A stretch of DNA of 21,202 nucleotides from a virus: positions 908-22,109 of IMG/VR virus record IMGVR_UViG_3300029319_000575. The stretch is one strand, 5' to 3'. Shown here piece after piece: positions 1 to 5,659 of the stretch (positions within the stretch are counted from its first letter, which is position 1; the number at the start of each line of letters is the position of its first letter). The position numbers were made by a program, and so were the translations under genes. Below the pieces are notes generated by a model. It ran no database searches, was not told the origin of the DNA, and saw only the letters and a program-made list of their open reading frames with translations.

Positions 1-1982
1 TCAATCAAGTTAGCAGCATCGGCATATATGCTATTGACTACACCACCACTAGGATTAAGAATAGATCCTTTTGCAACATACTTAACAAAACCAGTTGGTT
101 CTAATGATACATTATAGAATTCATCAGCACCTTGATTACTTAGAGGATCTAATTTAACATATAATTTATCATCAGATTTAGCACCAATCCTGTAACCATT
201 AATAGTAGCAGCAGGACGAGTTAGTGGATCACTGATCTCATCACTACCTAAGAACAACTTAGTATAGTTTTGTGATGTTGCAAGTGTTCCCTGTATATCA
301 ATAGTGTAGTAGTTAATCTTTTCTGTGCTTGCTGCATTATCAGTAACTACCTTTGGTGGAATGATATCTGTAAGATATCCACCCTTGTCTTGGTTGAATG
401 CAAATCCTTTGAAACCAATAGCATGTAAGGATGTGTTACCAAAGTTAGAGTTAGAGTTGGTGATTGACATGTCACCACCTGACTCCATCAAGAAGTGATC
501 AGCAAAACCAACAGCAAAGATACTAACACACTGGATGAATGAATCTTCAGATGCTCTAACGTGGAAGTTTCTCCAATCATCTTTCCAGAACGCATCACCT
601 TTTGTATGGTATGGAACTGTTGCAAATGCATCTGTTAAGGATGCTTGATTGAATGTGTTTGTAAACTCATCATATCTAATGAATGCTCTGTCGTCTTTCT
701 GTAGAGATACACCAGTATACTGAGCGATAACCATTGATTTAAAACCAGTGGCTTTTAGACCATTTGCCCAGATACCGCAAATTCCCCATGTAGAACGAAT
801 AGAACAGTTGAACACGTAGGGGGATGCAGACTCAACACTGTCAACTTCTGCTTTTACGACTGCATTGGAATTTAAGCCGTTTGCTGTAGTATAAGTTGTA
901 CCACTAACAAGACTTGTGCTTGTACCTAAAGCACTTACACTGCCAGGAATTTGGTAGGAAAATTTTTTCTTATCTACCAAATCAAGAGATGAAATTGCAA
1001 ATGTACCATCTATCTGGTCATCCAGACCATTACTTTCAACAGCAATAAACTGGTTCTTAAAGTAACCATGATTAACTTTTGTAGTTACTTCAACTGTAAT
1101 AGTTCCTCTTGGAGAAGAATCTGTACACTTAATGCTCTCAATAGCACGGATATCAGAAAGAGGACCTACAATTCTGTTCTCTTCAATTCTATCTCCAAAC
1201 TCATTCGCATCATCAATTGTTGGTTGATACTGTGAAAATGCCTTAGCAATTTTCTGATAATATATTCCTAACTCTTCCTTATCTGCATATTCAAATACAG
1301 TTAGTTTGTGGTGAGAGAAGTTTGGAACAGCAAGATCAGTCCATGCACTGCCAGGACTATCAGCAGGTGGTGTTTGATAATAAACTTTACCTACACCATC
1401 AGTTGCATTATATAATGGAGAAGTCGGTTCTAAGTCACCATCCTTAATAGTAAACTGCCAGAAGTAAGTACCACCAGTTACATTGAAGATTGCTGATCTT
1501 GGTTCAATTGGGTCAGCAGGATCGGGAACATATAGAGGACGTACAATAGTTCTACGTAGATCGTAACCAATGATAGAAGAACCACGAGGAATAATAACAC
1601 CACCTTCAGTGTTATTAAATTTGTAGAGGATATTATTTGGATCGGAAAGGTCTAGAATGGAGTCATCGTTCCACTCACTTAATGCTTGGTCAAAGTTAAA
1701 TTCATTGATACCATTAGTAGAAGTAAGACCAGGACGGTTATCAATGTAATGGTTACCAGGCATCACCATGACAGTGAATTGGTCAAACCTATCGTTGTCT
1801 ATTCCAGGTACGTAGGAAAAACGTGAAATTTCTATGAATGCTCTCTGTAAAGACTTAAACGGTCTGATAGGAGAGTTACCTCTGTTATTCAGTTCATCTG
1901 AAGCGTTAAAGTCGTCAGGTGAGACATACAAATACTTACCAGTTTTTGAACTAATAAGATTATCAAGTCTTGTCAATGCCAT
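1..1982 (-). CDS. Large virion structural protein, N-terminal part (runs off the window)
   Basis: An open frame of 660 codons starts at ATG 1982 (MALTRLDNLISS) and runs off the left edge without a stop, so only the N-terminal part is visible. The N-terminus, with the stretch YVSPDDFNASDELNNRG and a later NHYIDNRPG, resembles large structural proteins I recall from T4-like cyanophage genomes, where they are annotated only as virion structural proteins. The many short Gly/Asn/Ser-rich strands suggest a beta-rich, possibly right-handed beta-helix fold such as a tail-fibre or baseplate appendage; that is inference. A T4-type late box lies about 36 bases upstream, which fits late expression. The preceding stable-RNA block ends in a terminator, so this gene is probably its own late unit. 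Coding on this strand is secure; the exact role is not. Confidence 0.8.
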   Translation of the reverse strand, partial: MALTRLDNLISSKTGKYLYVSPDDFNASDELNNRGNSPIRPFKSLQRAFIEISRFSYVPGIDNDRFDQFTVMVMPGNHYIDNRPGLTSTNGINEFNFDQALSEWNDDSILDLSDPNNILYKFNNTEGGVIIPRGSSIIGYDLRRTIVRPLYVPDPADPIEPRSAIFNVTGGTYFWQFTIKDGDLEPTSPLYNATDGVGKVYYQTPPADSPGSAWTDLAVPNFSHHKLTVFEYADKEELGIYYQKIAKAFSQYQPTIDDANEFGDRIEENRIVGPLSDIRAIESIKCTDSSPRGTITVEVTTKVNHGYFKNQFIAVESNGLDDQIDGTFAISSLDLVDKKKFSYQIPGSVSALGTSTSLVSGTTYTTANGLNSNAVVKAEVDSVESASPYVFNCSIRSTWGICGIWANGLKATGFKSMVIAQYTGVSLQKDDRAFIRYDEFTNTFNQASLTDAFATVPYHTKGDAFWKDDWRNFHVRASEDSFIQCVSIFAVGFADHFLMESGGDMSITNSNSNFGNTSLHAIGFKGFAFNQDKGGYLTDIIPPKVVTDNAASTEKINYYTIDIQGTLATSQNYTKLFLGSDEISDPLTRPAATINGYRIGAKSDDKLYVKLDPLSNQGADEFYNVSLEPTGFVKYVAKGSILNPSGGVVNSIYADAANLI

Positions 1983-2017
1983 ATCTTCTACTGTAGATTG
2001 TTAGTCCGATCTCGTTT

Positions 2018-2025
2018 TATTTATA
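2018..2025 (-). promoter_or_regulatory. T4-type late promoter box
   Basis: The minus strand reads TATAAATA, an exact match to the T4 late -10 box used by the gp55-type sigma factor. It lies 36 bases before the ATG at 1982 of the large structural gene and just downstream of the stable-RNA terminator, so it is placed to start late transcription of that gene. No -35 element is expected for this promoter class. Confidence 0.65.
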
Positions 2026-2087
2026 CAAGTAGAAGACGTAATATGACTTGGGTTCTAAGATTTAAGTTTAGAGTAATTTGAACCATT

Positions 2088-2110
2088 AAAAAAGAGGGCA
2101 TTTCACCCTC
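2088..2110 (-). terminator. Intrinsic terminator after the tRNA/tmRNA block
   Basis: On the minus strand a GAGGG/CCCTC stem with a 7-base loop (TGAAATG) is followed directly by six T. It lies just past the 3' end of the tmRNA coding piece and so ends the tRNA-tmRNA transcript before the structural gene. Confidence 0.8.
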
Positions 2111-2365
2111 AAGAGTTGTTGGATTACAAGGACAACTTATCCCCGATCTCTCCTATGCAGTCGCTAGTTCACGAGTGCGAGAGAATGCAACGATTTTATT
2201 CGCTGCGAAGTTAGATGTTTTTGCATCTATGGTTTGCTTATCCAAGCAGGTTTCAGTCACAATCGTAATACCCCGTCAAAACCAGTGCAGCCCCATGAGT
2301 GGAGCTGAGGGGAGTTGAACCCCTGTCCGAAGCTATTCGTAAAGTCACCTATCCCCAGAAGGGGA
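2111..2365 (-). ncRNA. ssrA: Circularly permuted two-piece tmRNA precursor
   Basis: Read on the minus strand, the tRNA-like 3' half comes first: T-arm AGGGG-TTCAACT-CCCCT, acceptor strand CAGCTCC at 2307-2301, discriminator A at 2300. Only five bases (CTCAT) later comes the tmRNA 5' end, GGGGCTG at 2294-2288, followed by a D-loop-like region ending in GACGGGG. GGGGCTG pairs with CAGCTCC over 7 bp, including the G3-U70 pair that identifies alanine tRNA. A tag frame follows at 2203-2153, then a hairpin AGTTGT/ACAACT (2137-2132 with 2119-2114) and the terminator. This is the order expected for permuted genes of the marine cyanobacterial lineage, which make separate acceptor and coding RNAs. CCA is not encoded. 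Outer ends are approximate; a GGGGA (2144-2140) to TCCCC (2365-2361) pairing could join the two pieces. Confidence 0.92.
2153..2203 (-). other. tmRNA tag reading frame
   Basis: From the resume codon GCG (2203-2201) the frame reads ANKIVAFSRTRELATA and stops at TAG (2155-2153). From memory, the Prochlorococcus tag is ANKIVSFSRQTAPVAA, which is also 16 residues and shares ANKIV.FSR, so the frame and resume point are well supported. The C-terminal half differs: it ends in LATA instead of the usual ..VAA or ..LAA. A resume point one codon earlier (GCA) would add one Ala and keep the frame. Confidence 0.88.
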
Positions 2366-2437
2366 TGCCAATAGTCGGATTTGAACCAACGACCTTCTCT
2401 TTACAAAAGAGTTGCTCTACCACTGAGCTATACTGGC
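2366..2437 (-). tRNA. tRNA-Thr(UGU)
   Basis: A 72-base cloverleaf. Acceptor GCCAGTA pairs with TATTGGC, with discriminator A. The D-arm is GCTC/GAGC, the anticodon loop TTTGTAA (anticodon TGT), and the T-arm GTTGG-TTCAAAT-CCGAC. The outermost anticodon-stem pair (27-43) is an A-A mismatch. CCA is not encoded. Its 3' end directly abuts the tmRNA acceptor piece. It reads ACA codons. Confidence 0.95.
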
Positions 2438-2448
2438 AAAAAATTAGG

Positions 2449-2530
2449 TAGGAGTGGCGAGACTTGAACTCGCACGACCTGAAGGTCAACAGATTTTAAG
2501 TCTGGTGTGTCTACCTATTCCACCACACTC
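2449..2530 (-). tRNA. tRNA-Leu(UAA)
   Basis: An 82-base class II tRNA with a long variable arm. Acceptor GGGAGTG pairs with CACTCCT (outer G-U) and the discriminator is A. The anticodon loop CTTAAAA gives anticodon TAA, and the T-arm is GCGAG-TTCAAGT-CTCGC. CCA is not encoded. It reads UUA codons. Confidence 0.95.
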
Positions 2531-2533
2531 CCC

Positions 2534-2609
2534 CACGACTCAGATAGGATTTGAACCTATGACCGACTGCTTAGAAGGCAGTTGCTCTACTCCACTGAGC
2601 TACTGAGCC
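2534..2609 (-). tRNA. tRNA-Arg(UCU)
   Basis: A 76-base cloverleaf. Acceptor GGCTCAG pairs with CTGAGTC, with discriminator G. The anticodon arm is ACTGC-CTTCTAA-GCAGT (anticodon TCT) and the T-arm ATAGG-TTCAAAT-CCTAT. CCA is not encoded. It reads AGA codons. Confidence 0.95.
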
Positions 2610-2613
2610 AAGG

Positions 2614-2685
2614 TAGGACTACCGAGAATTGAACTCGGTTCACTCCGTTATAAGCAGAGGGCATTAACCAATATGCGATAGTCCC
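2614..2685 (-). tRNA. tRNA-Ile(UAU)
   Basis: A 72-base cloverleaf. Acceptor GGGACTA pairs with TAGTCCT, with discriminator A. The D-arm is GCAT/ATGC, the anticodon arm CTCTG-CTTATAA-CGGAG, and the T-arm ACCGAG-TTCAATT-CTCGGT. The loop places TAT at 34-36 after U33, so this is a UAU isoleucine tRNA. Bacteria usually read AUA with a CAU tRNA modified by lysidine. It is first in the tRNA block, 7 bases after the HNH gene. Confidence 0.92.
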
Positions 2686-2692
2686 GATACCT

Positions 2693-3046
2693 TTAGGAGG
2701 GTAGCAATATTAAATCAGGTAACTGTTTGATACCTGCATGAACCATACGATGACAGTTAGCACATAACGGAACACACTTGTCAACTTCAGACTTGAGTTT
2801 ATCATAAGGACCTGTGCGTGTCAACCCTGTGATACTAACGGTTTTTTTACTGTTGTCTGCGTGATGTAGATCCATACAGCATAGAGGATACTGTATATTA
2901 CAGACGACACAAGGATGTGATTTGGCATCATCAACCAACTTCTGTCTATTTTCAGGACCACGTTGGTTTATTCTTTTAGTTTTACCACGTTTTCTAGCCC
3001 ACTCCTTCTGGTATTCTTTATTTTTTTCTTTATCTTTATAGGGCAT
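2693..3046 (-). CDS. HNH endonuclease-like protein
   Basis: A 117-residue protein with a basic, Lys-rich N-terminus (1-40) followed by a zinc-bound HNH fold. It has C46xxC49, then D59-L-H61-H62 as the HNH core, then C95xxC98-H99 and H103. The conserved His-Asn-His framework and both zinc Cys pairs look intact, so a nicking or double-strand nuclease is plausible. The ATG at 3046 overlaps the end of the oxygenase gene by 11 bases, with no clear ribosome binding site. The gene lies just upstream of the tRNA block. Free-standing HNH genes of this kind are common in T4-like phages and may be homing endonucleases; no intron or split gene is visible here, so target and role are unknown. Confidence 0.82.
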   Translation of the reverse strand: MPYKDKEKNKEYQKEWARKRGKTKRINQRGPENRQKLVDDAKSHPCVVCNIQYPLCCMDLHHADNSKKTVSITGLTRTGPYDKLKSEVDKCVPLCANCHRMVHAGIKQLPDLILLPS

Positions 3047-3551
3047 TGAACCAATTACAATTTATAACACATCTAACTTTAGTATCTGTCTGAGTAACAC
3101 CTCTGTGTAAAATATTAGATGAAAATACCGCCATGCGATTTGCTACAGATTCAACTATGGTTCCATCTTCAAACTCCGTGTATCCATTACATGTATTAAC
3201 ATAATAGATACATGTTGTCATATGGTTTGCTGGTTTAAGTGTTGCTGGATCACAATAATCATGATGAAATTCACTATATCTTCTTTTACCAGAATTAGGT
3301 TCTAAATTAGATTTTATTCTATAAACACCAAGTACATGAAACCTTTTCATTAGAGGTGCTACCAAACCAAACCAATCAGACTTTCTACCTATACTGTAAA
3401 ATTGGTGAGTAAATTGATGATCATCATCACCACCTCTTACCTTATTAGGAGAATACTTCCAAGGAAAATCTCCTCCTGCACCCATCATAGTATCAGAAAG
3501 ATATGTCCATTCACTATTACTCAAGTAGTCATCAATTACTTGTACTGCCAT
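3036..3551 (-). CDS. 2-oxoglutarate/Fe(II)-dependent oxygenase
   Basis: A 171-residue protein of the prolyl-4-hydroxylase-like 2OG-Fe(II) superfamily. The facial triad is visible: H96-x-D98 (in EFHHDYCD) and distal H149 (ILHRGV), with R160 eleven residues later at the usual place for binding 2-oxoglutarate. Length fits the small single-domain phage members. Such enzymes hydroxylate proteins or nucleic acids; the substrate cannot be read from sequence. T4-like cyanophages often carry several copies, and a link to nitrogen or 2OG status has been suggested for them in general. Its start at 3551 overlaps the preceding 48-residue gene by 20 bases, and its end overlaps the HNH gene, so the three are probably translated from one mRNA. 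Confidence 0.85.
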   Translation of the reverse strand: MAVQVIDDYLSNSEWTYLSDTMMGAGGDFPWKYSPNKVRGGDDDHQFTHQFYSIGRKSDWFGLVAPLMKRFHVLGVYRIKSNLEPNSGKRRYSEFHHDYCDPATLKPANHMTTCIYYVNTCNGYTEFEDGTIVESVANRMAVFSSNILHRGVTQTDTKVRCVINCNWFNAL

Positions 3552-3678
3552 TCTCTTGTTTTTTTATGAAAGCACGTAGTTCTGGTGTTTCATCCCAAGA
3601 CCATATATTAGTATGCTTAGGATTTTTTTTCTTTTGTACGAATATTTTTTTCACTGTTTCGCTGCTCCTTAATTTCAT
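3532..3678 (-). CDS. Small basic protein between the cpeT-like and oxygenase genes
   Basis: A 48-residue frame from ATG 3678, overlapping the stop of the cpeT-like gene as ATGA, which favours translational coupling. An internal GTG (codon 9, 3654) sits 10 bases after AGGAG and would give a 40-residue product, so the true start is open. The sequence is Lys-rich at the start (KKIFVQKKKNPKH), then has a Trp-rich WSWDETPELRAFIKKQ helix. No domain is recognised. Overlap on both sides and a stop just inside the oxygenase gene argue that it is a real gene. Confidence 0.6.
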   Translation of the reverse strand: MKLRSSETVKKIFVQKKKNPKHTNIWSWDETPELRAFIKKQENGSTSN

Positions 3679-4151
3679 AATGCTATTGGTTTGTCAGTTT
3701 TCTTTAGATCATATATAACGTCACTACCCCAAACAAGTTTGTCATCTCTCCAACCTTGATCCCTACTCTTGTAGTATTCTCCATTGAACTTTACTGTAGA
3801 TTTTACCACACCACCACGAATAATGCAAGCGTTTGTCTTGACTCTACCATCATAGTGATCACCAAGAGAGTTAAATATCATGTCACAGCACTCGGAATGA
3901 CTTTCCCAATTAGGTGTCCAATTCTCTACTATTACAGCACCATCTTCTTCTCTGACACGATGCCATTTGTTTCTATATGGATTTTCTTCACCCATATAAT
4001 GATACCACTGTTTAGATGTTAACTCAGTATCACTAATACGTTCCCACCTAAGTTTACAGTGAGCATACATGGAAGGATTGGATGATGCTTGAGTCCAATT
4101 ATCATAAAATCCCTCTAACTTATTACAGAAATCTTCTACTAGACTAGGCAT
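3675..4151 (-). CDS. cpeT: CpeT-like phycobiliprotein lyase
   Basis: A 158-residue protein resembling the T-type (CpcT/CpeT) bilin lyases in their short cyanophage form. Shared features are an N-terminal helix with F.DNWTQASSNPSMYAH (about 15-31), a middle SECCDMIF (86-93) like the CD motif of the family, and a C-terminal SRDQGW...WGSDVIYDL (129-149). Host enzymes attach or chaperone bilins on Cys of phycobiliprotein beta subunits in the cytoplasm. Phage versions may have a different role in pigment handling. The ho1 gene lies 0.8 kb upstream, so both pigment functions are clustered. The stop overlaps the next gene as ATGA. A weak promoter-like TTGTTC...TATATG may precede it. I am fairly sure of the family, less of the activity. 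Confidence 0.72.
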   Translation of the reverse strand: MPSLVEDFCNKLEGFYDNWTQASSNPSMYAHCKLRWERISDTELTSKQWYHYMGEENPYRNKWHRVREEDGAVIVENWTPNWESHSECCDMIFNSLGDHYDGRVKTNACIIRGGVVKSTVKFNGEYYKSRDQGWRDDKLVWGSDVIYDLKKTDKPIAL

Positions 4152-4180
4152 AAATATTTGTTAAATTTAAGGTGTAATTG

Positions 4181-4209
4181 TTGATACCAACACATATATA
4201 GTGTAGAAT
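4181..4209 (+). promoter_or_regulatory. Sigma70-type promoter for the small plus-strand gene
   Basis: TTGATA (4181-4186), a 17-base spacer, and TAGAAT (4204-4209) give a good host sigma70 match, with one mismatch in each box. Transcription would start near 4216, about 57 bases before the ATG at 4273. It faces away from cpeT, so it forms a divergent intergenic region. Confidence 0.6.
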
Positions 4210-4272
4210 TAGGAAGAACAAGATGAAGTGAATTTTCTTCGTTATGAGTCCAATTAATTCAAGAGGTGTTCT

Positions 4273-4425
4273 ATGCACAATATCATAAGTAGTAATCAAC
4301 TTGCAGAGTGGAAACACTCAGAACTCAAACACGATATAGACAAAGTAGATGATTATTATAACTGTATGATAGACGCAGAAGAAACGCACTCAGACAAACG
4401 AATATGTTTAGAACTACTAGATTAA
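4273..4425 (+). CDS. Small acidic hypothetical protein (isolated plus-strand unit)
   Basis: A 50-residue frame from ATG 4273 to TAA 4423-4425, with AGAGG 7 bases before the start as ribosome binding site. The product (MHNIISSNQLAEWKHSELKH...) is mostly helical, acidic, with two Cys and no recognised domain. It resembles the style of small host-takeover proteins of cyanophages, but I cannot name one. It is the only plus-strand gene between 1 and 18.6 kb. It has its own sigma70-type promoter and a strong terminator ten bases after the stop, so it looks like a complete early transcription unit set into minus-strand genes. Confidence 0.72.
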   Translation: MHNIISSNQLAEWKHSELKHDIDKVDDYYNCMIDAEETHSDKRICLELLD

Positions 4426-4434
4426 GCAAACCAC

Positions 4435-4458
4435 GACCCCCGAAAGGGGGTCTTTTTT
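4435..4458 (+). terminator. Strong intrinsic terminator
   Basis: GACCCCC and GGGGGTC form a 7-bp stem closed by a GAAA tetraloop and followed by six T on the plus strand. It ends the small plus-strand gene. The minus strand has no T-run after the stem, so it is one-directional. Its T-run overlaps the stop codon of the opposing 87-residue gene. Confidence 0.92.
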
Positions 4459-4720
4459 ATGAATCATCATCTTTATATGTTCCGTTCTCATTCCAATTGT
4501 CAATAAAAGCTCTACGTTGTTCCCAAGTTTGACCACTGGTAGAACCTTTACAAGGATTGATACAACCTTTTGATTTACCATATCCATAATCTTTTAATGT
4601 ATTACAAACTAGACCTGCGAGATCATGAGGATCTCCTAGTTTTCCTGTTGACCAATATAATTGTCCACCAAACCATTGTGCATTACAAGTAGGACATGTT
4701 GCGTTGCTAAAAGAATCCAT
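4457..4720 (-). CDS. Cys-rich small hypothetical protein (possible zinc binding)
   Basis: An 87-residue protein starting at ATG 4720, four bases after the stop of the upstream zinc-ribbon gene. It has C9-P-T-C12 near the N-terminus, further Cys at about 39, 53 and 57 (GCINPC), and an acidic Asp-rich tail. The spacing suggests one or two zinc-binding knuckles, but no family is recognised. It ends the ho1 gene row and converges on the plus-strand small gene. Confidence 0.7.
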   Translation of the reverse strand: MDSFSNATCPTCNAQWFGGQLYWSTGKLGDPHDLAGLVCNTLKDYGYGKSKGCINPCKGSTSGQTWEQRRAFIDNWNENGTYKDDDS

Positions 4721-4724
4721 ATTT

Positions 4725-4877
4725 TTATTTGTGATGAAATACTTCTACGTATGATTGACATTTAGGACAAGTAAAACTAGACCAGAAATCATATTCAGAC
4801 TCCTCTCCGTCATTTATATCCTCCATGTCAAAATCTGCTCCCCAGATTAACTCAGTACCACAGTGCCAACAATTCAT
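4725..4877 (-). CDS. Zinc-ribbon microprotein
   Basis: A 50-residue frame from ATG 4877. It has C3-W-H-C6 at the N-terminus and C37-P-K-C40 near the C-terminus, separated by an acidic stretch rich in Asp and Glu. This is the layout of a minimal zinc ribbon. Similar short proteins starting MNCWHCGTELIWG occur, as I recall, in T4-like cyanophages without known function. Its ATG overlaps the stop of the upstream membrane peptide as ATGA, so it is probably translationally coupled to it. Confidence 0.72.
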   Translation of the reverse strand: MNCWHCGTELIWGADFDMEDINDGEESEYDFWSSFTCPKCQSYVEVFHHK

Positions 4878-4957
4878 TTTTTAAAAACACCAAATTTTGC
4901 TAGTAAGTATACTGAAAGTATAGTCCAGAAGACTACTTCTAATCCAACATTATTCAT
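4874..4957 (-). CDS. 27-residue single-span membrane peptide
   Basis: A frame of 27 codons (MNNVGLEVVFWTILSVYLLAKFGVFKK). Residues 5-24 are hydrophobic and the end is dibasic, giving one predicted membrane span. It is too short for composition statistics. But its ATG overlaps the stop of ho1 as ATGA, and its own stop overlaps the next ATG as ATGA. Such an exact double overlap would be unlikely by chance. Function unknown. Confidence 0.6.
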   Translation of the reverse strand: MNNVGLEVVFWTILSVYLLAKFGVFKK

Positions 4958-5658
4958 TTTCTAAATCTTTTTGATACAATCATTTCTTGTAAAAAATCTT
5001 GGGCAAAACTATTTAACAACTGCCAAAAAGATTTAGCAGCATTACCTTGAATCTCTTCAAACATATACATGTTTAATCTAAATGCATAGTTTGCTTCTGC
5101 AATCAAAGCATTTGTTTCACTCTCAGTCATTCCTAGGTTATTGAGAATTTCTCTATAATTATTTTTAAAATCTTTTGCATTTGGAATGTCAGGAAACTCA
5201 TAAAATTTCAATCCTTTACCCACTGGTGGTTTAAGAACACGTTCTGTAATTCCTTTTAGAATTTTACCACCTGATAGGTCACCAATATATCTGGTGTAAT
5301 GATGTGCAATAAGAAGATATGGATCTTGCTCTGCTACTTCATGAATCCTATAGAAATAAGTTGCAGCAGCTTCTGAAGGTTCTTGCATATCTCTCCATTC
5401 AGGACCGTAATAATATTCCAGATCCTCTTCAATATACTTCTTTCTTTCTAATTCTGGATAGTATATTGCTTTGACTCTAGGGTCATCAGAATTTTTGATG
5501 TGAAATTCCATCACGTCATAAACGAAATAGAAATTGGTGAGCAACTTACGATACTCTTCTGGATCTAATACCCCTCTAAGAAAGGAAGATACAAACTTAG
5601 TATTTTCTGCTGCTGTGTGAGACTTTTTAGTCCCTTCTTTTAGTGCTGTTGCTAACAT
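4954..5658 (-). CDS. ho1: Heme oxygenase
   Basis: A 234-residue heme oxygenase of normal cyanobacterial length. Proximal haem ligand H14 lies in KKSHTAAENT, and the family signature LIAHHYTRYIGDLSGGK is at 116-132 with the distal-helix glycines G126 and G130-G131 and D127. It opens haem to biliverdin IXalpha, CO and iron using reductant such as ferredoxin, in the cytoplasm; biliverdin is the precursor of phycobilins. No bilin reductase (pebS, pcyA or pebA) is in this window, so the product would feed host reductases or one encoded elsewhere. It starts two bases after the stop of the 103-residue membrane protein gene and overlaps the next small gene as ATGA. Phage ho1 genes are known auxiliary metabolic genes taken from cyanobacterial hosts. 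Confidence 0.96.
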   Translation of the reverse strand: MLATALKEGTKKSHTAAENTKFVSSFLRGVLDPEEYRKLLTNFYFVYDVMEFHIKNSDDPRVKAIYYPELERKKYIEEDLEYYYGPEWRDMQEPSEAAATYFYRIHEVAEQDPYLLIAHHYTRYIGDLSGGKILKGITERVLKPPVGKGLKFYEFPDIPNAKDFKNNYREILNNLGMTESETNALIAEANYAFRLNMYMFEEIQGNAAKSFWQLLNSFAQDFLQEMIVSKRFRK

Positions 5659-5659
5659 A

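Noticed and set aside
2288-2365. A degenerate extra tRNA suggested by the T-arm near 2305-2325
   Set aside because: No D-arm or anticodon arm precedes it; the acceptor strand pairs with the tmRNA 5' end instead.
3503-4022. Plus-strand ORFs opposite the oxygenase, small protein and cpeT-like genes
   Set aside because: They encode hydrophobic, low-complexity shadows of real minus-strand genes and have no ribosome binding sites.
4435-4458. The strong hairpin as a terminator for the minus-strand ho1 row
   Set aside because: On the minus strand the stem is followed by GTGGTTTGC, not a T-run, so it only works for the plus strand.
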